Assembly (NCBI GenBank): GCA_900466945.1 | Contig: UBNV01000005.1 | Coordinates: forward strand, 227,631 to 286,161 | Origin: Hyphomicrobiales bacterium | GTDB taxonomy: Bacteria > Pseudomonadota > Alphaproteobacteria > Rhizobiales > Rhizobiaceae | DNA length: 58,531 nt | Reading direction: 5' to 3' | Shown: positions 9,691-21,852 of the stretch, piece by piece | How the letters are laid out: every line of letters begins with the position of its first letter | How positions within the stretch are numbered: position 1 is the first letter of the stretch | Notes under the pieces: generated by a model | Seen by the model: only the letters and a program-made list of their open reading frames with translations | What the model was told of the DNA's origin: nothing | The model's database searches: none | Translations under genes and position numbers: made by a program

Positions 9691-10827
9691 TCATGCAACC
9701 GGCAGGTTTCGCGCGATGACCATCCGCTGCACGTCGCTCGTGCCCTCGTAGATCTGGCAGATGCGGGCATCGCGATAAATGCGCTCGACCGGGTAATCCC
9801 GCATATATCCATATCCGCCATGGATCTGGATTGCGTCGGAGCAGACACGCTCGGCGATTTCGGATGCGAATAGCTTGGCCATCGAGGCTTCGGAAACACA
9901 GGGAATGCCCGCCTCTCTTAAGGCCGCGGCGTGCCGGACGAGTTGGCGAGCCGCTTCGATCTGTGTCGCACAGTCGGCCAGGCGAAAGGCAACCGCCTGG
10001 TGCTCCGCAATCGGCTTGCCGAATGCTCTTCGGTCGCTCGCATAGTCGCGGGCCGCCTCAAAGGCCGCCTGCGCCATTCCGACTGCCTGTGCGGCAATAC
10101 CGATGCGCCCCCCTTCGAGATTGGAAAGCGCGATGCGATAGCCCTGTCCCTCTTCTCCGAGTCTCAAGTCAGCGGGAACCCGCATTTCATTGAAGGCGAT
10201 CTGACATGTATCGGAAGCATGAAGACCGAGCTTTTCTTCGACGCGGATCACCTCGTAGCCCGGTGTGTCGGTTGGCACGATAAAGGCCGTGATGCCGTGC
10301 TTGCCCGCATCCGGATCGGTAACGGCAAAGACGATGATGACCTGACCATTCTGGCCCGAGGTAATGAACTGTTTGGCGCCGTCAATGATGTAGTGATCGC
10401 CGTCGCGCCGGGCCCGCGTTTTCAGGTTAGAAGCATCCGACCCCGCCTGCGGCTCCGTCAAGGCGAAACCTCCGATCCATTCTCCTGAGGCAAGCTTCGG
10501 CAAGAAGCACTGCCGCTGCTCTTCGGTCCCGAATTTGAGGATCGGCACGCAGCCCACCGAACTGTGGACACTCATGATCGTTGAACAGGCGCCGTCGCCG
10601 GCCGCGATCTCCTCCACAGCGATCGCATAAGCGACCATACCGGTATCCGAGCCGCCATAGTCCTCCGGAACCAGCATGCCAAGAAGGCCAAGCTCCCCCA
10701 TTTCCCGCAGTTCGTCGCGGGGAAACCGGTGCTGGCGGTCGCGTTCGGCCGCACCGGGGGCCAGCCGTTCGCGGGCAAAGCTGCGTGTCATGTCAAGGAT
10801 CTGCTGTTGAAGCTCCGAAAGGATCAT
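9691..10827 (-). CDS. acyl-CoA dehydrogenase, probably isobutyryl-/2-methylbutyryl-CoA specific
   Basis: FAD enzyme making the 2-enoyl-CoA from a short branched acyl-CoA. 378 residues from the ATG at 10827, which has a GGAGGAAG site just upstream. It has the family motifs '[11 protein letters not shown]', '[21 protein letters not shown]' and '[10 protein letters not shown]'. The glutamate of YEGT (E361) is at the position of the catalytic base in short-chain and isobutyryl-CoA dehydrogenases, unlike isovaleryl-CoA dehydrogenase, whose base is in an earlier helix. Together with mmsB, a thiolase and a type II hydroxyacyl dehydrogenase, this suggests the valine/isoleucine branch. Exact chain preference cannot be read from sequence. 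Confidence 0.88.
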   Translation of the reverse strand: MILSELQQQILDMTRSFARERLAPGAAERDRQHRFPRDELREMGELGLLGMLVPEDYGGSDTGMVAYAIAVEEIAAGDGACSTIMSVHSSVGCVPILKFGTEEQRQCFLPKLASGEWIGGFALTEPQAGSDASNLKTRARRDGDHYIIDGAKQFITSGQNGQVIIVFAVTDPDAGKHGITAFIVPTDTPGYEVIRVEEKLGLHASDTCQIAFNEMRVPADLRLGEEGQGYRIALSNLEGGRIGIAAQAVGMAQAAFEAARDYASDRRAFGKPIAEHQAVAFRLADCATQIEAARQLVRHAAALREAGIPCVSEASMAKLFASEIAERVCSDAIQIHGGYGYMRDYPVERIYRDARICQIYEGTSDVQRMVIARNLPVA

Positions 10828-10841
10828 GCTTCTTCCTCCGA

Positions 10842-12029
10842 TCAGGGCCGCTCGATGGCGATGGCAGTGGCCTCGCCTCCACCGATGCACAATGCCGCCA
10901 TACCGCGTTTGAGATCATACCGTTCAAGGGCGGCAATCAGCGTCACCAGGATCCGCGCACCGGATGCGCCGATGGGATGACCAAGCACGCAGGCGCCACC
11001 GTGGATATTGACCTTGTCATGCGGCAGGTCGAGGTCACGCATCGCGGCCATGGCCACGACGGCAAAGGCCTCGTTGATCTCGAAAAGGTCGACGTCAGAT
11101 AGTGGCAGGCCGATGCGATCGGAGAGCTTCTGTAGGGCACCGATGGGCGCGGTAGCAAACAGGCTAGGCGCCTGCGAATGCGTGGCGTGCCCGAGGATCG
11201 TGGCTTGCGGGACAAGCCCGCGGCGCTCTGCCTCGGACCGCTGCATCAGGACAAGGGCTGCAGCACCGTCGGAGATCGAGCTGGAATTGGCAGCCGTCAC
11301 CGTGCCGCCTTCTCGGAAGGCGGGTTTCAGTGTCGGGATCTTGTCGAGCTTTGCCTTGCCCGGCTGCTCGTCGTGGTTGATCATCTGCTCGGTTTTGCCT
11401 GACCGCACTGCCAAGGGGATGATTTCGCGATCGAAAGCACCATCGGCGATAGCCTTTGTTGCCCGCGTGAGCGAGGCGACGGCATAGGCGTCCTGTGCCT
11501 CGCGCGTAAACTGGTAGGCCTCGGCGCAATCTTCCGCGAAGGTGCCCATCAGCCGGCCCTTGTCATAGGCATCCTCGAGACCGTCTAGAAACATATGATC
11601 GAGCACACGCCCGTGTCCCAGCCGATAGCCGGCGCGGGCGCGATCCAGCAGGTAGGGCGCATTCGTCATGCTCTCCATGCCACCTGCCACAGAGACGGAG
11701 GCGCTTCCGGCAACAAGCAAGTCATGGGCGAGCATGGCGGCCTTCATGCCCGAGCCGCACATCTTGTTGACGGTGGTCGCACCTGCTGAAAAAGGCAGAC
11801 CGGCGCCGATTGCCGCCTGGCGTGCGGGTGCCTGCCCCTGCCCCGCCGGCAAAACACAGCCAAACAGGATCTCGTCGACTGCTTCGGCATGAAGACCGCT
11901 GCGACTGAGCGCCGCACGGATGGAGGCTGCGCCAAGCTCGGCCGCCGGCAGTTCTTTCAGCGCACCCTGAAACCCTCCAATCGGGGTTCGGGCGGAGCCG
12001 ACTATGACAATGGGATCATGCGAGTTCAT
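10842..12029 (-). CDS. acetyl-CoA C-acyltransferase (thiolase II family)
   Basis: 395 residues from the ATG at 12029 ([16 protein letters not shown]). The nucleophilic cysteine is in '[10 protein letters not shown]' (about C91), the histidine in '[11 protein letters not shown]' and the second cysteine in 'CIGGGEATA' near the C-terminus. In this operon it could thiolyse 2-methylacetoacetyl-CoA from isoleucine, or acetoacetyl-CoA from leucine. It lies 19 bp after the SDR and 14 bp before the acyl-CoA dehydrogenase. Confidence 0.92.
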   Translation of the reverse strand: MNSHDPIVIVGSARTPIGGFQGALKELPAAELGAASIRAALSRSGLHAEAVDEILFGCVLPAGQGQAPARQAAIGAGLPFSAGATTVNKMCGSGMKAAMLAHDLLVAGSASVSVAGGMESMTNAPYLLDRARAGYRLGHGRVLDHMFLDGLEDAYDKGRLMGTFAEDCAEAYQFTREAQDAYAVASLTRATKAIADGAFDREIIPLAVRSGKTEQMINHDEQPGKAKLDKIPTLKPAFREGGTVTAANSSSISDGAAALVLMQRSEAERRGLVPQATILGHATHSQAPSLFATAPIGALQKLSDRIGLPLSDVDLFEINEAFAVVAMAAMRDLDLPHDKVNIHGGACVLGHPIGASGARILVTLIAALERYDLKRGMAALCIGGGEATAIAIERP

Positions 12030-12048
12030 CTTCTTCTCCCTACCAAGG

Positions 12049-12816
12049 TCAGCGCGCGCCCATTCGGATTGCGCCGTCAAGGCGGATGACCTCCCCGTTC
12101 AGCATCGTGTTTTCAATGATGTGGCGGACAAGGGCTGCGAATTCGGCCGGCCTGCCGAGGCGGGGCGGAAAGGGCACGTTGGACGCCAGACCTACGCGCA
12201 CCTGCTCCGGCATCCCAGCCATCATCGGTGTCTCGAACACCCCAGGCGCGATCGCCATCACCCGAATGCCAGACCTTGCGAGTTCACGCGCGATCGGCAA
12301 TGTCATCGCAGCGATCCCGCCTTTGGACGCAGCGTAGGCGGCCTGGCCGATCTGCCCGTCAAACGCGGCAACCGAGGCAGTATTGACGATGACGCCACGT
12401 TCACCCTCGGCATCGGGTTCATTCGTCTGGATGGCGGCAGCAGCAAGCCGGACCATGTTGAAGGTGCCGATGAGGTTGATCCCGATCGTCCGTTCAAAGC
12501 TATCCAGCCCATGCGGCCCGTCGCGGCCGACAACCTTTTCCGCAGGCGCCACACCCGCGCAATTGATCAATCCCCGCACAGTGCCAAAAGCTTTCGTCGC
12601 AGCCTCGACTGCCCTGGCGCCATCCTCCTCCTGCGTAACGTCTGTTTCAAGAAACGCAACGTTGTCACCAAGCTCCTGCGCAAGCGATGGACCCCGATCG
12701 CGATCACGATCGGCAATCAAGACATGCCCGCCGGCCTCAATGACCATGCGCACTGTTGCAGCACCAAGCCCGGAGCAACCGCCGGTCACGATGAAGCTGC
12801 CATTATCGATGCGCAT
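12049..12816 (-). CDS. type II 3-hydroxyacyl-CoA dehydrogenase (SDR, HSD17B10-like)
   Basis: 255-residue classical SDR: nucleotide motif TGGCSGLG (residues 11-18), 'NCAGV', catalytic S148, Y161 and K165 ('YAASKGG') and the C-terminal '[13 protein letters not shown]'. The sequence around '[11 protein letters not shown]'-type residues and the loop 'GGDGPHGL' resemble the HSD17B10/FadB2 group that oxidises 3-hydroxy-2-methylbutyryl-CoA in isoleucine breakdown. First gene of the minus-strand operon, divergent from the AraC regulator. Substrate is inferred from family and context. Confidence 0.85.
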   Translation of the reverse strand: MRIDNGSFIVTGGCSGLGAATVRMVIEAGGHVLIADRDRDRGPSLAQELGDNVAFLETDVTQEEDGARAVEAATKAFGTVRGLINCAGVAPAEKVVGRDGPHGLDSFERTIGINLIGTFNMVRLAAAAIQTNEPDAEGERGVIVNTASVAAFDGQIGQAAYAASKGGIAAMTLPIARELARSGIRVMAIAPGVFETPMMAGMPEQVRVGLASNVPFPPRLGRPAEFAALVRHIIENTMLNGEVIRLDGAIRMGAR

Positions 12817-12869
12817 CGCGCCCTCCTCCCCTTCCGTCGTCGCCTGAAGCTGCCGATGGCATCCACTCT

Positions 12870-12884
12870 ACTGTGTTTCACAGT
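12870..12884. promoter_or_regulatory. inverted repeat in divergent promoter region, possible operator
   Basis: ACTGTG-TTT-CACAGT is a perfect 6-bp inverted repeat in the 142-bp gap between the SDR start (12816) and the AraC-type regulator (12959). Position suggests a regulator site; no known consensus is claimed. Confidence 0.4.
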
Positions 12885-12958
12885 TGCAACCGATGACGAA
12901 ATAGATTCATTCTGAAGGCCACTTTTGCCACTGATGTGTTTGAGATCGAGCGAGAACC

Positions 12959-13969
12959 ATGGCCGAGACCGAACGACACATGATCTCGACGGGTTTCGTC
13001 GAGGAGGCACTCGACAGCCTCAGACGCGCCGGCAGACCAACAGAACCGCTCCTGTCCCGGATCGGCCTTCCGCCTGTCGTTGACCAGTCGGTTTCGACGC
13101 AGACCTTCGGGCGTCTCTGGCTCGCAATTGCCGAGGAGCTGAATGACGAATGTTTCGGTCTCGGCGAAAGGCCGATGCCACGCGGCAGCTTCACGCTCCT
13201 GTGCCATTGCGTGCTCCACGCGCCGACACTCGATCGGGCGCTCAGGCGGGCATTGCGTTTCCTCAATGTTGTGCTGGGAGAACCGACAGGTCGGCTTAAG
13301 GTGCGCGATGGCACCGCCGTGATCGAGCTTTGCGAAACCGGAAAACCCCGCTCCGCCTTCGCCTATCGCAGTTACTGGATCATCCTGCATGGGTTGACCT
13401 GCTGGCTGGTGGGCAGACGCATTCCAATTCGCCTTGTGGATTTTCGCTGCAGCGAACCGAAGCTCAGCGCCGAGCACCGGCTTTTCTTCGGCGCTCCCAT
13501 TCGCTTTTCGCAACCGGTAAGCCGCTTCGGCTTCGATGCCTCGATGCTGGCCTTGCCGATCACGCGCAATGAGCAGGCTCTTCGACAATTCCTGAGGGGC
13601 GCGCCCGCCAACATATTGATCCGCTATCGCTATGACGCCGGCACGGCTGCTGCCGTCAGACGCCGATTGAACCAGAAGGGGCCTGCAGACTGGGGGAGCT
13701 TCGCAGATCTGGCCCGCGATATGCGCATGTCGTCGTCGACGCTGCGCCACCGCCTGCATGACGAAGGACAAAGCTATGCCAGTATCAAGGACGACATTCG
13801 CCGCGACCTGGCCCGGGACATGCTGATGAACACGCCGCAAACCGTCAGCGATATTGCCGCCCGCCTGGGGTATTCGGAACCGAGCGCCTTCTATCGCGCC
13901 TTCAAGAAGTGGATGGGTGAAAGTCCCGAAGCTTTTCGCAAGAGCGCCAGATTGTTTAGCGCTGCTTAG
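12959..13969 (+). CDS. AraC-family transcriptional regulator
   Basis: 336 residues: an N-terminal ligand-sensing domain of the type named arabinose-binding AraC (residues about 20-200) and a C-terminal double helix-turn-helix ('LARDMRMSSSTLRHRLHDEG', then 'VSDIAARLGYSEPSAFYRAFKKW'). It sits between the divergent isoleucine/valine operon and the bkd-liu genes on its own strand, so it is the best local candidate for regulating both, perhaps in response to an acyl-CoA or 2-oxoacid. That role is inferred from position only. Other branched-chain loci use Lrp/BkdR or LiuR (MerR), neither of which is present here. Confidence 0.9.
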   Translation: MAETERHMISTGFVEEALDSLRRAGRPTEPLLSRIGLPPVVDQSVSTQTFGRLWLAIAEELNDECFGLGERPMPRGSFTLLCHCVLHAPTLDRALRRALRFLNVVLGEPTGRLKVRDGTAVIELCETGKPRSAFAYRSYWIILHGLTCWLVGRRIPIRLVDFRCSEPKLSAEHRLFFGAPIRFSQPVSRFGFDASMLALPITRNEQALRQFLRGAPANILIRYRYDAGTAAAVRRRLNQKGPADWGSFADLARDMRMSSSTLRHRLHDEGQSYASIKDDIRRDLARDMLMNTPQTVSDIAARLGYSEPSAFYRAFKKWMGESPEAFRKSARLFSAA

Positions 13970-14075
13970 AAAAACAGATCCTGCGACCAGAGCTATGGCA
14001 AAACTGGCCAAAGAATTCGAGGCAATTCCGTCATGGCTTGCCACTTACAAGACGCCTACCATTCATCTCGATTGA

Positions 14076-15350
<1,275 letters not shown>

Positions 15351-15351
15351 C

Positions 15352-16365
15352 ATGGCCAGAATGACGATGATCGAAGCGGTGCGCAGCGCCATGGACGTGT
15401 CCATGGAGCGCGACGACGACGTGGTCGTGTTTGGCGAAGACGTCGGTTATTTCGGCGGGGTGTTCCGCTGCACTCAGGGACTGCAGGCCAAATATGGAAA
15501 GACCCGCTGCTTTGACACACCGATCAACGAATCCGGCATTGTGGGAGCTGCGATCGGCATGGCCGCCTATGGCCTGAAGCCATGCGTCGAGATCCAGTTC
15601 GCCGATTACATGTACCCTGCCTATGATCAGCTGACCCAGGAGGCGGCCCGCATCCGCTATCGATCGAACGGCGACTTTACCTGCCCAATCGTGGTGCGCA
15701 TGCCAACCGGCGGCGGCATTTTCGGTGGCCAGACCCACAGCCAGAGCCCGGAAGCACTCTTCACCCATGTCTGCGGTCTGAAAGTGGTTGTCCCGTCCAA
15801 TCCCTATGACGCCAAGGGCCTGCTGAACGCTGCGATTGCGGATCCTGATCCGGTGATCTTCCTGGAGCCCAAGCGCCTCTACAACGGCCCCTTCGATGGT
15901 CATCACGACCAGCCGGTGACGCCTTGGTCCCGCCATGAACTGGGCGAGGTGCCGGAAGGCTATTTCACGATCCCGATCGGTAGGGCGGATATCCGCCGCC
16001 AGGGATCGGCCGTCACGGTGATTGCTTATGGCACCATGGTGCATGTGGCGCTGGCCGCAGCCGAAGACACCGGCATCGACGCCGAAGTCATCGATCTCAG
16101 AAGCCTGATGCCGCTTGATCTTGATACGATCGTCCAGTCGGTCTCCAAGACGGGCCGATGTGTCGTCGTGCATGAGGCGACGCTGACGTCTGGCTTTGGT
16201 GGAGAAATCGTATCGCTGGTGCAGGAGCATTGCTTCTATCACCTCGAAGCGCCGGTGATGCGCGTCGCCGGCTGGGACACGCCCTATCCGCATGCGCAGG
16301 AATGGGACTATTTCCCAGGACCTGCTCGGGTCGGCCGCGCGCTCATCGACGTCATGGAGGCCTGA
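15352..16365 (+). CDS. bkdA2: branched-chain 2-oxoacid dehydrogenase E1 component, beta subunit
   Basis: 337 residues from the ATG at 15352, one base after the alpha-subunit stop; an in-frame start at 15253 inside bkdA1 gives a meaningless extension. It carries the transketolase central-domain pattern ('GEDVGYFGGVFRCT', 'NESGIVGAAIGMAAYG', 'PTGGGIFGGQTHSQSPEALF') and the C-terminal domain ('VVHEATLTSGFGGEI'). Forms the alpha2-beta2 E1 with the preceding gene product. Confidence 0.96.
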   Translation: MARMTMIEAVRSAMDVSMERDDDVVVFGEDVGYFGGVFRCTQGLQAKYGKTRCFDTPINESGIVGAAIGMAAYGLKPCVEIQFADYMYPAYDQLTQEAARIRYRSNGDFTCPIVVRMPTGGGIFGGQTHSQSPEALFTHVCGLKVVVPSNPYDAKGLLNAAIADPDPVIFLEPKRLYNGPFDGHHDQPVTPWSRHELGEVPEGYFTIPIGRADIRRQGSAVTVIAYGTMVHVALAAAEDTGIDAEVIDLRSLMPLDLDTIVQSVSKTGRCVVVHEATLTSGFGGEIVSLVQEHCFYHLEAPVMRVAGWDTPYPHAQEWDYFPGPARVGRALIDVMEA

Positions 16366-16368
16366 GCC

Positions 16369-17643
16369 ATGGGCGAGTTTACGATCAAGATGCCCGATGT
16401 CGGCGAAGGCGTGGCCGAGGCCGAGCTTGTCGAGTGGATGGTGAAGATCGGCGATCATGTGCGCGAGGACATGATGGTGGCCGCTGTCATGACCGACAAG
16501 GCGACGGTGGAAATCCCCACACCCGTCAGTGGCACCGTCCTTTGGCTTGGCGGCGAAGTGGGTGACACGATCGCGGTCAAGGCACCCCTCATACGGATCG
16601 CAACTGACGGTGCAGGCGAGGATCCGGTAACCTCGGATTCTCCGAGCTCGTCGGAGCCTCAACCCGAACGACCTGCAAGCAAGGACGCACTGCGCCCGCA
16701 GCCCGTCTCAGCCACGCCCTCACCACCCGACGCTGTTCCTCCCCCTGCCCGGCACCCCTCTCCGGAGTTTGACAAGCCGCTCGCCGCACCCTCGGTCCGC
16801 CTGCTGGCCCGCGAGAACGGCGTTGATCTGCGCCTCTTGCGTGGATCGGGTCCGGCGGGACGCATTCTGCGCGAAGATATCGAACAGTTTCTCACTCGCG
16901 CTGCCGATCCAGCACCCGCGGTCTCGAGCCTTGCCAAGAAGACCGCACGCGAGGAGATCAAGCTGACCGGCCTTCGTCGCCGGATCGCCGAGAAGATGGT
17001 CGTCTCCACCTCGCGCATTCCCCACATCACCTATGTGGAGGAGGTCGACGTGACGGCGCTCGAAGAGCTGCGCGCCAAGATGAATGCCGAACGCCGGCCC
17101 GACCAGCCGAAGCTCACCATCCTGCCTTTCCTGATGCGTGCCATGGTCAAGGCGGTCGTTGAGCAACCTGATGTCAACGCGACCTTCGACGACGATGCCG
17201 GCGTGCTCACCCGGTTTGGCGCGGTGCATATCGGCATCGCAACCCAGACAGCAGCGGGTCTAGCGGTCCCGGTGGTCAAACACGCCGAGGCACGCGGCAT
17301 CTGGGATTGCGCGAGCGAGATGAACCGGCTTGCCGAAGCCACCCGCGCCGGCACTGCGACGCGGGACGAGCTGACTGGTTCGACCATCACCATCACCTCG
17401 CTCGGAGCGCTTGGCGGCATTGTCTCAACCCCCGTCATCAACCACCCGGAAGTCGCCATCATCGGCGTCAACAAGATCGCCATACGACCGATATGGGACG
17501 GCACGCAGTTTGTGCCGCGCAAGATGATGAACCTGTCCTCCAGCTTCGATCACCGGATCGTCGATGGCTGGAATGCGGCGACCTTCGTCCAGCGCCTGCG
17601 GGTGCTAATTGAGACACCGGCGCTGATCTTTATCGAAGGCTAA
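16369..17643 (+). CDS. bkdB: branched-chain 2-oxoacid dehydrogenase E2 (dihydrolipoyl acyltransferase)
   Basis: 424 residues. N-terminal lipoyl domain with the modified lysine in 'MTDKATVEI' (K44), a Pro/Ser-rich linker, a peripheral subunit-binding domain ('[14 protein letters not shown]...[11 protein letters not shown]', about 141-175) and a CoA-dependent acyltransferase domain with catalytic 'DHRIVDGW' (H395, D399). Transfers the acyl group from E1 to CoA, and forms the core of the complex. It follows bkdA2 by 3 bp. Confidence 0.96.
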   Translation: MGEFTIKMPDVGEGVAEAELVEWMVKIGDHVREDMMVAAVMTDKATVEIPTPVSGTVLWLGGEVGDTIAVKAPLIRIATDGAGEDPVTSDSPSSSEPQPERPASKDALRPQPVSATPSPPDAVPPPARHPSPEFDKPLAAPSVRLLARENGVDLRLLRGSGPAGRILREDIEQFLTRAADPAPAVSSLAKKTAREEIKLTGLRRRIAEKMVVSTSRIPHITYVEEVDVTALEELRAKMNAERRPDQPKLTILPFLMRAMVKAVVEQPDVNATFDDDAGVLTRFGAVHIGIATQTAAGLAVPVVKHAEARGIWDCASEMNRLAEATRAGTATRDELTGSTITITSLGALGGIVSTPVINHPEVAIIGVNKIAIRPIWDGTQFVPRKMMNLSSSFDHRIVDGWNAATFVQRLRVLIETPALIFIEG

Positions 17644-17647
17644 AGCC

Positions 17648-19042
17648 ATGAAAGAGATTTCCTGCAAGCTTCTCATCATCGGTGCCGGCCCCGGCGGCTA
17701 TGTCTGCGCCATCAGGGCAGGACAGCTTGGGATTGACACCGTCATCGTCGAAGAGGGCCACCCCGGTGGCACCTGCCTGACGGTCGGCTGCATTCCTTCG
17801 AAGGCGCTCATCCATGCGGCGGAGACCTTCGACAAGACCCGCGCCTTCTCCCTCGGCGAGAACGCCCTTGGCATTCGCGTCGAGGCGCCTTCGATCGATC
17901 TGTCCAAAACCATGGCCTGGAAGGACGCGATTGTCGGCAGACTGACCGGTGGTGTCTCCGGCCTCTTGCAGAAGGCACGGGTTAAGATCGTTCATGGCCG
18001 CGCCCGTTTTCGTGACGGCAAGACAGTGGAAGTGGCCACGGAAACCGGCCAGCAGGTCATCCGCGCGGAAACCGTGGTGATTGCGACCGGGTCTGATTCC
18101 GTCGAGCTTGCAGCCCTGCCGTTTGGCGGGCGCGTCATTTCCTCCACGGAGGCCCTGTCGCTGACCGAACTGCCCAGAAGGCTCGTCGTCGTGGGCGGCG
18201 GCTATATCGGGCTCGAACTCGGAACGGCCTTTGCCCGCATGGGATCCGAGGTCACCGTGGTCGAGGCGACATCGCAGATCCTGCCGATCTACGATGCCGA
18301 TCTGGTCAAACCGGTTCTGCGCAGGCTGGGCGAACGCGGCATCAAGGTGCTGACGGAGGCAAGGGCCGTCGGGATTTCCGACACGGGCGAGGCGCTGGTC
18401 GTCGAGACCGTAGAGGGACGGCGCGAACTTCACGCCGAACGCATTCTGGTCGCTGTCGGGCGACGGCCGCGCACGACGGGTTCTGGCCTGGAAGAACTCG
18501 ATCTCAACCGGATCGGCCCGTTCCTGCAGGTCGACGATCGCTGCCACACATCCATGCGCGGGGTTTACGCGATTGGCGACGTGACCGGCGAACCGATGCT
18601 GGCACATCGGGCCATGGCGCAAGGCGAAATGGTCGCCGAGATCGTTGCCGGCCGCAAGCGCGCCTGGGACAAGCGCTGCATTCCGGCCATCTGCTTCACC
18701 GATCCGGAAATCGTCAGCGCCGGGCTCTTGCCGGATGAAGCCCGTGGCCATGGCTTCGAGGTGAAGATCGGTCAGTTCCCCTTCACCGCCAACGGACGGG
18801 CCATGACGGTGGAGGATGAAGAGGGTTTCGTGCGGGTCGTCGCCCGGTCCGCTACCCATGTCGTGCTCGGGCTCCAGGCGGTTGGAGCGGGCGTTTCCGA
18901 ACTTGCCTCGACCTTCGCCATGGCCATCGAAATGGGCGCCCGGCTGGAGGACGTAGCCGCGACCATCCATGCACACCCGACGCGTGGCGAAGCCCTGCAA
19001 GAAGCAGCGCTCAAGGCGATCGGCCACGCACTGCATATCTGA
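17648..19042 (+). CDS. lpdV: dihydrolipoyl dehydrogenase (E3) of the branched-chain complex
   Basis: 464 residues. FAD motif GAGPGG (12-17), redox disulfide 'GTCLTVGC' (C43-C48), NAD motif 'VVGGGYIGLELG' and the C-terminal 'HAHPTRGEALQEA' with the active-site His and Glu. Reoxidises the lipoyl group of BkdB using NAD. Located 4 bp after bkdB, so it is a dedicated E3 rather than the one serving pyruvate dehydrogenase. Confidence 0.96.
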   Translation: MKEISCKLLIIGAGPGGYVCAIRAGQLGIDTVIVEEGHPGGTCLTVGCIPSKALIHAAETFDKTRAFSLGENALGIRVEAPSIDLSKTMAWKDAIVGRLTGGVSGLLQKARVKIVHGRARFRDGKTVEVATETGQQVIRAETVVIATGSDSVELAALPFGGRVISSTEALSLTELPRRLVVVGGGYIGLELGTAFARMGSEVTVVEATSQILPIYDADLVKPVLRRLGERGIKVLTEARAVGISDTGEALVVETVEGRRELHAERILVAVGRRPRTTGSGLEELDLNRIGPFLQVDDRCHTSMRGVYAIGDVTGEPMLAHRAMAQGEMVAEIVAGRKRAWDKRCIPAICFTDPEIVSAGLLPDEARGHGFEVKIGQFPFTANGRAMTVEDEEGFVRVVARSATHVVLGLQAVGAGVSELASTFAMAIEMGARLEDVAATIHAHPTRGEALQEAALKAIGHALHI

Positions 19043-19086
19043 CCGGCATTCCGGTTCGCATGATCTAAAATCGCAGAGGAAGCCCC

Positions 19087-20250
19087 ATGACCGAATTGGA
19101 CTTCAGGCTTGGCGAAACGGCGGACATGATCCGCGACACCACGGCGCGCTTTGCCCGCGAGCGCATCGCCCCGATCGCAGCAGACGTCGATAAACAGGAC
19201 CGTTTCCCGGTCGAACTCTGGCCGGCCATGGGCGCTCTCGGCCTGCATGGCATCACAGTTGAGCAAGCGGACGGCGGTCTGGGGCTTGGCTATCTCGACC
19301 ATATCGTCGCCTGCGAGGAAATCAGTCGCGCTTCGGCTTCGGTTGGCCTGTCCTACGGCGCCCATTCCAATCTGTGCATCAACCAGATCGCGCGCTGGGG
19401 TTCGGATGAGCAGAAGGCGAAATATCTGCCCGGACTGATTTCAGGACAGCATGTCGGCAGCCTTGCCATGTCCGAAGCTGGCGCCGGTTCCGACGTCGTC
19501 TCCATGCGGCTGCGCGCCGACAGTGTCGAAGGTGGCTTCCGCCTGAACGGCACCAAATTCTGGATCACCAATGCCTCCTATGCGCAGACGCTCGTGGTCT
19601 ATGCCAAGACGGAGCCCGAAGCGGGATCGAAAGGCATCACGGCCTTTCTCATCGAAATGGATTTCCCCGGCTTCTCGATCGGCCAGAAGATCGACAAACT
19701 CGGCATGCGCGGTTCGCCGACGGCCGAACTCGTCTTCCAGGACTGCTTTGTCCCGCAGGAAAACGTCATGGGTCCGCTGAACGGCGGGGCGAAGGTCCTG
19801 ATGTCCGGCCTCGACTACGAGAGGGTCGTGCTTTCGGGAATCCAGCTCGGCATCATGCAGGCCTGCCTCGACGTCGTGCTGCCTTATGTCCGGGAACGCC
19901 AGCAGTTTGGCCGAGCGATCGGAAGCTTCCAGCTGATGCAGGCCAAGATCGCCGACATGGTCGTGGCGCTGAACTCCGCCCGGGCCTATGTCTATGCCGT
20001 GGCACGAGCCTGCGATGCCGGCCAGACGACACGTCAGGACGCCGCCGGCGCAATTCTCTATGCCTCGGAAAGCGCGGTGAAGGTCGCCGAACAGGCGATC
20101 CAGGCCCTGGGCGGTGCAGGTTACACGAAGGACTGGCCCGTCGAGCGCTACTGGCGCGATGCAAAGCTCCTCGATATCGGCGCAGGCACCAACGAGGTGC
20201 GCCGGATGTTGATCGGCCGGGAGGTCATCGGCGCGGGAGGGAGAAGCTGA
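19087..20250 (+). CDS. liuA: isovaleryl-CoA dehydrogenase
   Basis: 387 residues. Oxidises isovaleryl-CoA to 3-methylcrotonyl-CoA in leucine breakdown. Motifs include '[14 protein letters not shown]', 'GTKFWITN' and the C-terminal '[17 protein letters not shown]'. The catalytic glutamate falls in '[10 protein letters not shown]' (E245), the position used by isovaleryl-CoA dehydrogenases, while the residue aligned with the SCAD base is glycine ('GAGTNE'). This separates it from the acyl-CoA dehydrogenase at 9691. The stop overlaps the next gene (TGATG). Confidence 0.95.
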   Translation: MTELDFRLGETADMIRDTTARFARERIAPIAADVDKQDRFPVELWPAMGALGLHGITVEQADGGLGLGYLDHIVACEEISRASASVGLSYGAHSNLCINQIARWGSDEQKAKYLPGLISGQHVGSLAMSEAGAGSDVVSMRLRADSVEGGFRLNGTKFWITNASYAQTLVVYAKTEPEAGSKGITAFLIEMDFPGFSIGQKIDKLGMRGSPTAELVFQDCFVPQENVMGPLNGGAKVLMSGLDYERVVLSGIQLGIMQACLDVVLPYVRERQQFGRAIGSFQLMQAKIADMVVALNSARAYVYAVARACDAGQTTRQDAAGAILYASESAVKVAEQAIQALGGAGYTKDWPVERYWRDAKLLDIGAGTNEVRRMLIGREVIGAGGRS

Positions 20251-21845
20251 TGCCGATGCTCTCGACGATGCTCGACCGCGAGAGCGAGAGCTTCCAGGCC
20301 AATACGACGCGCAACCGCGCATTGGCCGAGGAACTGCGGTCGAAAGTTGCAACTGCAGCGCTTGGCGGGGCAGCAAGTCATCGCCAACGGCATGTTGCGC
20401 GCGGCAAGCTTCCGCCCCGGGATCGCGTCCTGCGGCTCCTCGACCCCGGCTCCCCCTTCCTTGAGATCGGTCAACTGGCGGCAGGCGGCATGTATGATGA
20501 CGAGGCCCCGGGCGCCGGCATGATCACCGGCCTCGGCCGTGTCTCCGGTCGCGAATGCATGGTCATCGCCCATGATCCGACGGTGAAGGGCGGCGCCTAT
20601 TTCCCGATGACGGTAAAGAAGCATCTGAGAGCCCAGGAAATTGCCTTAGAAAACCGCCTGCCCTGCATCTATCTGGTGGATTCCGGCGGCGCCAACCTGC
20701 CGCACCAGGCCGAGGTCTTCCCCGACCGCGATCATTTCGGCCGGATCTTCTACAATCAGGCGCAGATGTCTGCTGCCGGCATCCCGCAGATCGCATGCGT
20801 CATGGGAAGCTGTACCGCGGGCGGCGCCTATGTGCCGGCCATGTCCGACGAGACAGTGATCGTCCGCAACCAGGGCACCATCTTTCTCGCCGGCCCGCCG
20901 CTGGTCAAAGCCGCGACCGGCGAAGTGATCTCGGCCGAAGATCTCGGTGGTGCGGAGATCCATGGCCGCAAGTCCGGCCTTGTCGACCATGTCGCCGAGA
21001 ACGACGAACACGCGCTACTGATCGTGCGCGACATTGTTGCGACACTGAACCGGCCGAAGACGGTGGACATCGAGCTTGCCAAGCCGCGTCCGCCCCTGTT
21101 CGACCCGGGTGAGCTTTACGGCGTGATCCCGCAGGACCTGCGCACACCCTATGACGTGCGCGAGGTGATCGCCCGCCTGGTAGATGGTTCGGAACTGCAG
21201 GAGTTCAAGCCGCTTTACGGGAGCACACTTGTTTGCGGTTTCGCGCATCTCTGGGGCATTCCGATTGCCATTCTCGCCAACAATGGCGTTCTGTTTTCCG
21301 AAAGTGCCCTGAAGGGCACCCATTTCATCGAACTCGCCTGCCAGAGGCGAATCCCTCTTCTCTTCCTGCAAAACATTTCCGGCTTCATGGTCGGGGGCAA
21401 ATACGAGGCGGAAGGTATCGCCAAACATGGCGCAAAGCTGGTGACCGCAGTGGCCGGCGCACAGGTGCCGAAAATCACAGTGCTGATCGGCGGCAGTTTC
21501 GGGGCCGGCAATTACGGCATGTGCGGTCGCGCCTTTCAGCCGCGCTTCCTGTTCAGTTGGGCAAATGCCCGCATCTCCGTGATGGGAGGTGAACAGGCTG
21601 CGTCTGTGCTGGCGACCGTCCATCGCGATGCTGAAACCTGGACGGCAGAGGAAGCGGAGGCTTTCAAGGCGCCGATCCGCCAGAAATACGAGGACGAAGG
21701 CAATCCCTATTACGCGACGGCCCGGATGTGGGATGATGGCATCATCGACCCCGTCCAGACCCGTGACGTGCTCGGCCTCGCCTTTTCCGCAACGCTGAAC
21801 GCCCCGATCCCTGAACGGGCGCAGTTCGGCATTTTCCGGATGTGA
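20250..21845 (+). CDS. liuB: 3-methylcrotonyl-CoA carboxylase, carboxyltransferase (beta) subunit
   Basis: 531 residues, the usual length. Carboxyltransferase motifs: '[11 protein letters not shown]', '[25 protein letters not shown]', '[19 protein letters not shown]', '[17 protein letters not shown]' and, in the second half, '[15 protein letters not shown]' and '[14 protein letters not shown]'. These are typical of methylcrotonyl rather than propionyl carboxylases. Works with the alpha subunit encoded 7 bp downstream. Confidence 0.96.
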   Translation: MPMLSTMLDRESESFQANTTRNRALAEELRSKVATAALGGAASHRQRHVARGKLPPRDRVLRLLDPGSPFLEIGQLAAGGMYDDEAPGAGMITGLGRVSGRECMVIAHDPTVKGGAYFPMTVKKHLRAQEIALENRLPCIYLVDSGGANLPHQAEVFPDRDHFGRIFYNQAQMSAAGIPQIACVMGSCTAGGAYVPAMSDETVIVRNQGTIFLAGPPLVKAATGEVISAEDLGGAEIHGRKSGLVDHVAENDEHALLIVRDIVATLNRPKTVDIELAKPRPPLFDPGELYGVIPQDLRTPYDVREVIARLVDGSELQEFKPLYGSTLVCGFAHLWGIPIAILANNGVLFSESALKGTHFIELACQRRIPLLFLQNISGFMVGGKYEAEGIAKHGAKLVTAVAGAQVPKITVLIGGSFGAGNYGMCGRAFQPRFLFSWANARISVMGGEQAASVLATVHRDAETWTAEEAEAFKAPIRQKYEDEGNPYYATARMWDDGIIDPVQTRDVLGLAFSATLNAPIPERAQFGIFRM

Positions 21846-21852
21846 GGCGACG

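Noticed and set aside
12878..14044. 388-codon minus-strand frame opposite the AraC regulator
   Set aside because: Antisense to a gene with clear AraC domains; no recognisable family in the antisense frame.
17630..19036. 468-codon minus-strand frame opposite lpdV
   Set aside because: Complement of a gene with all dihydrolipoyl dehydrogenase motifs; no protein features of its own.
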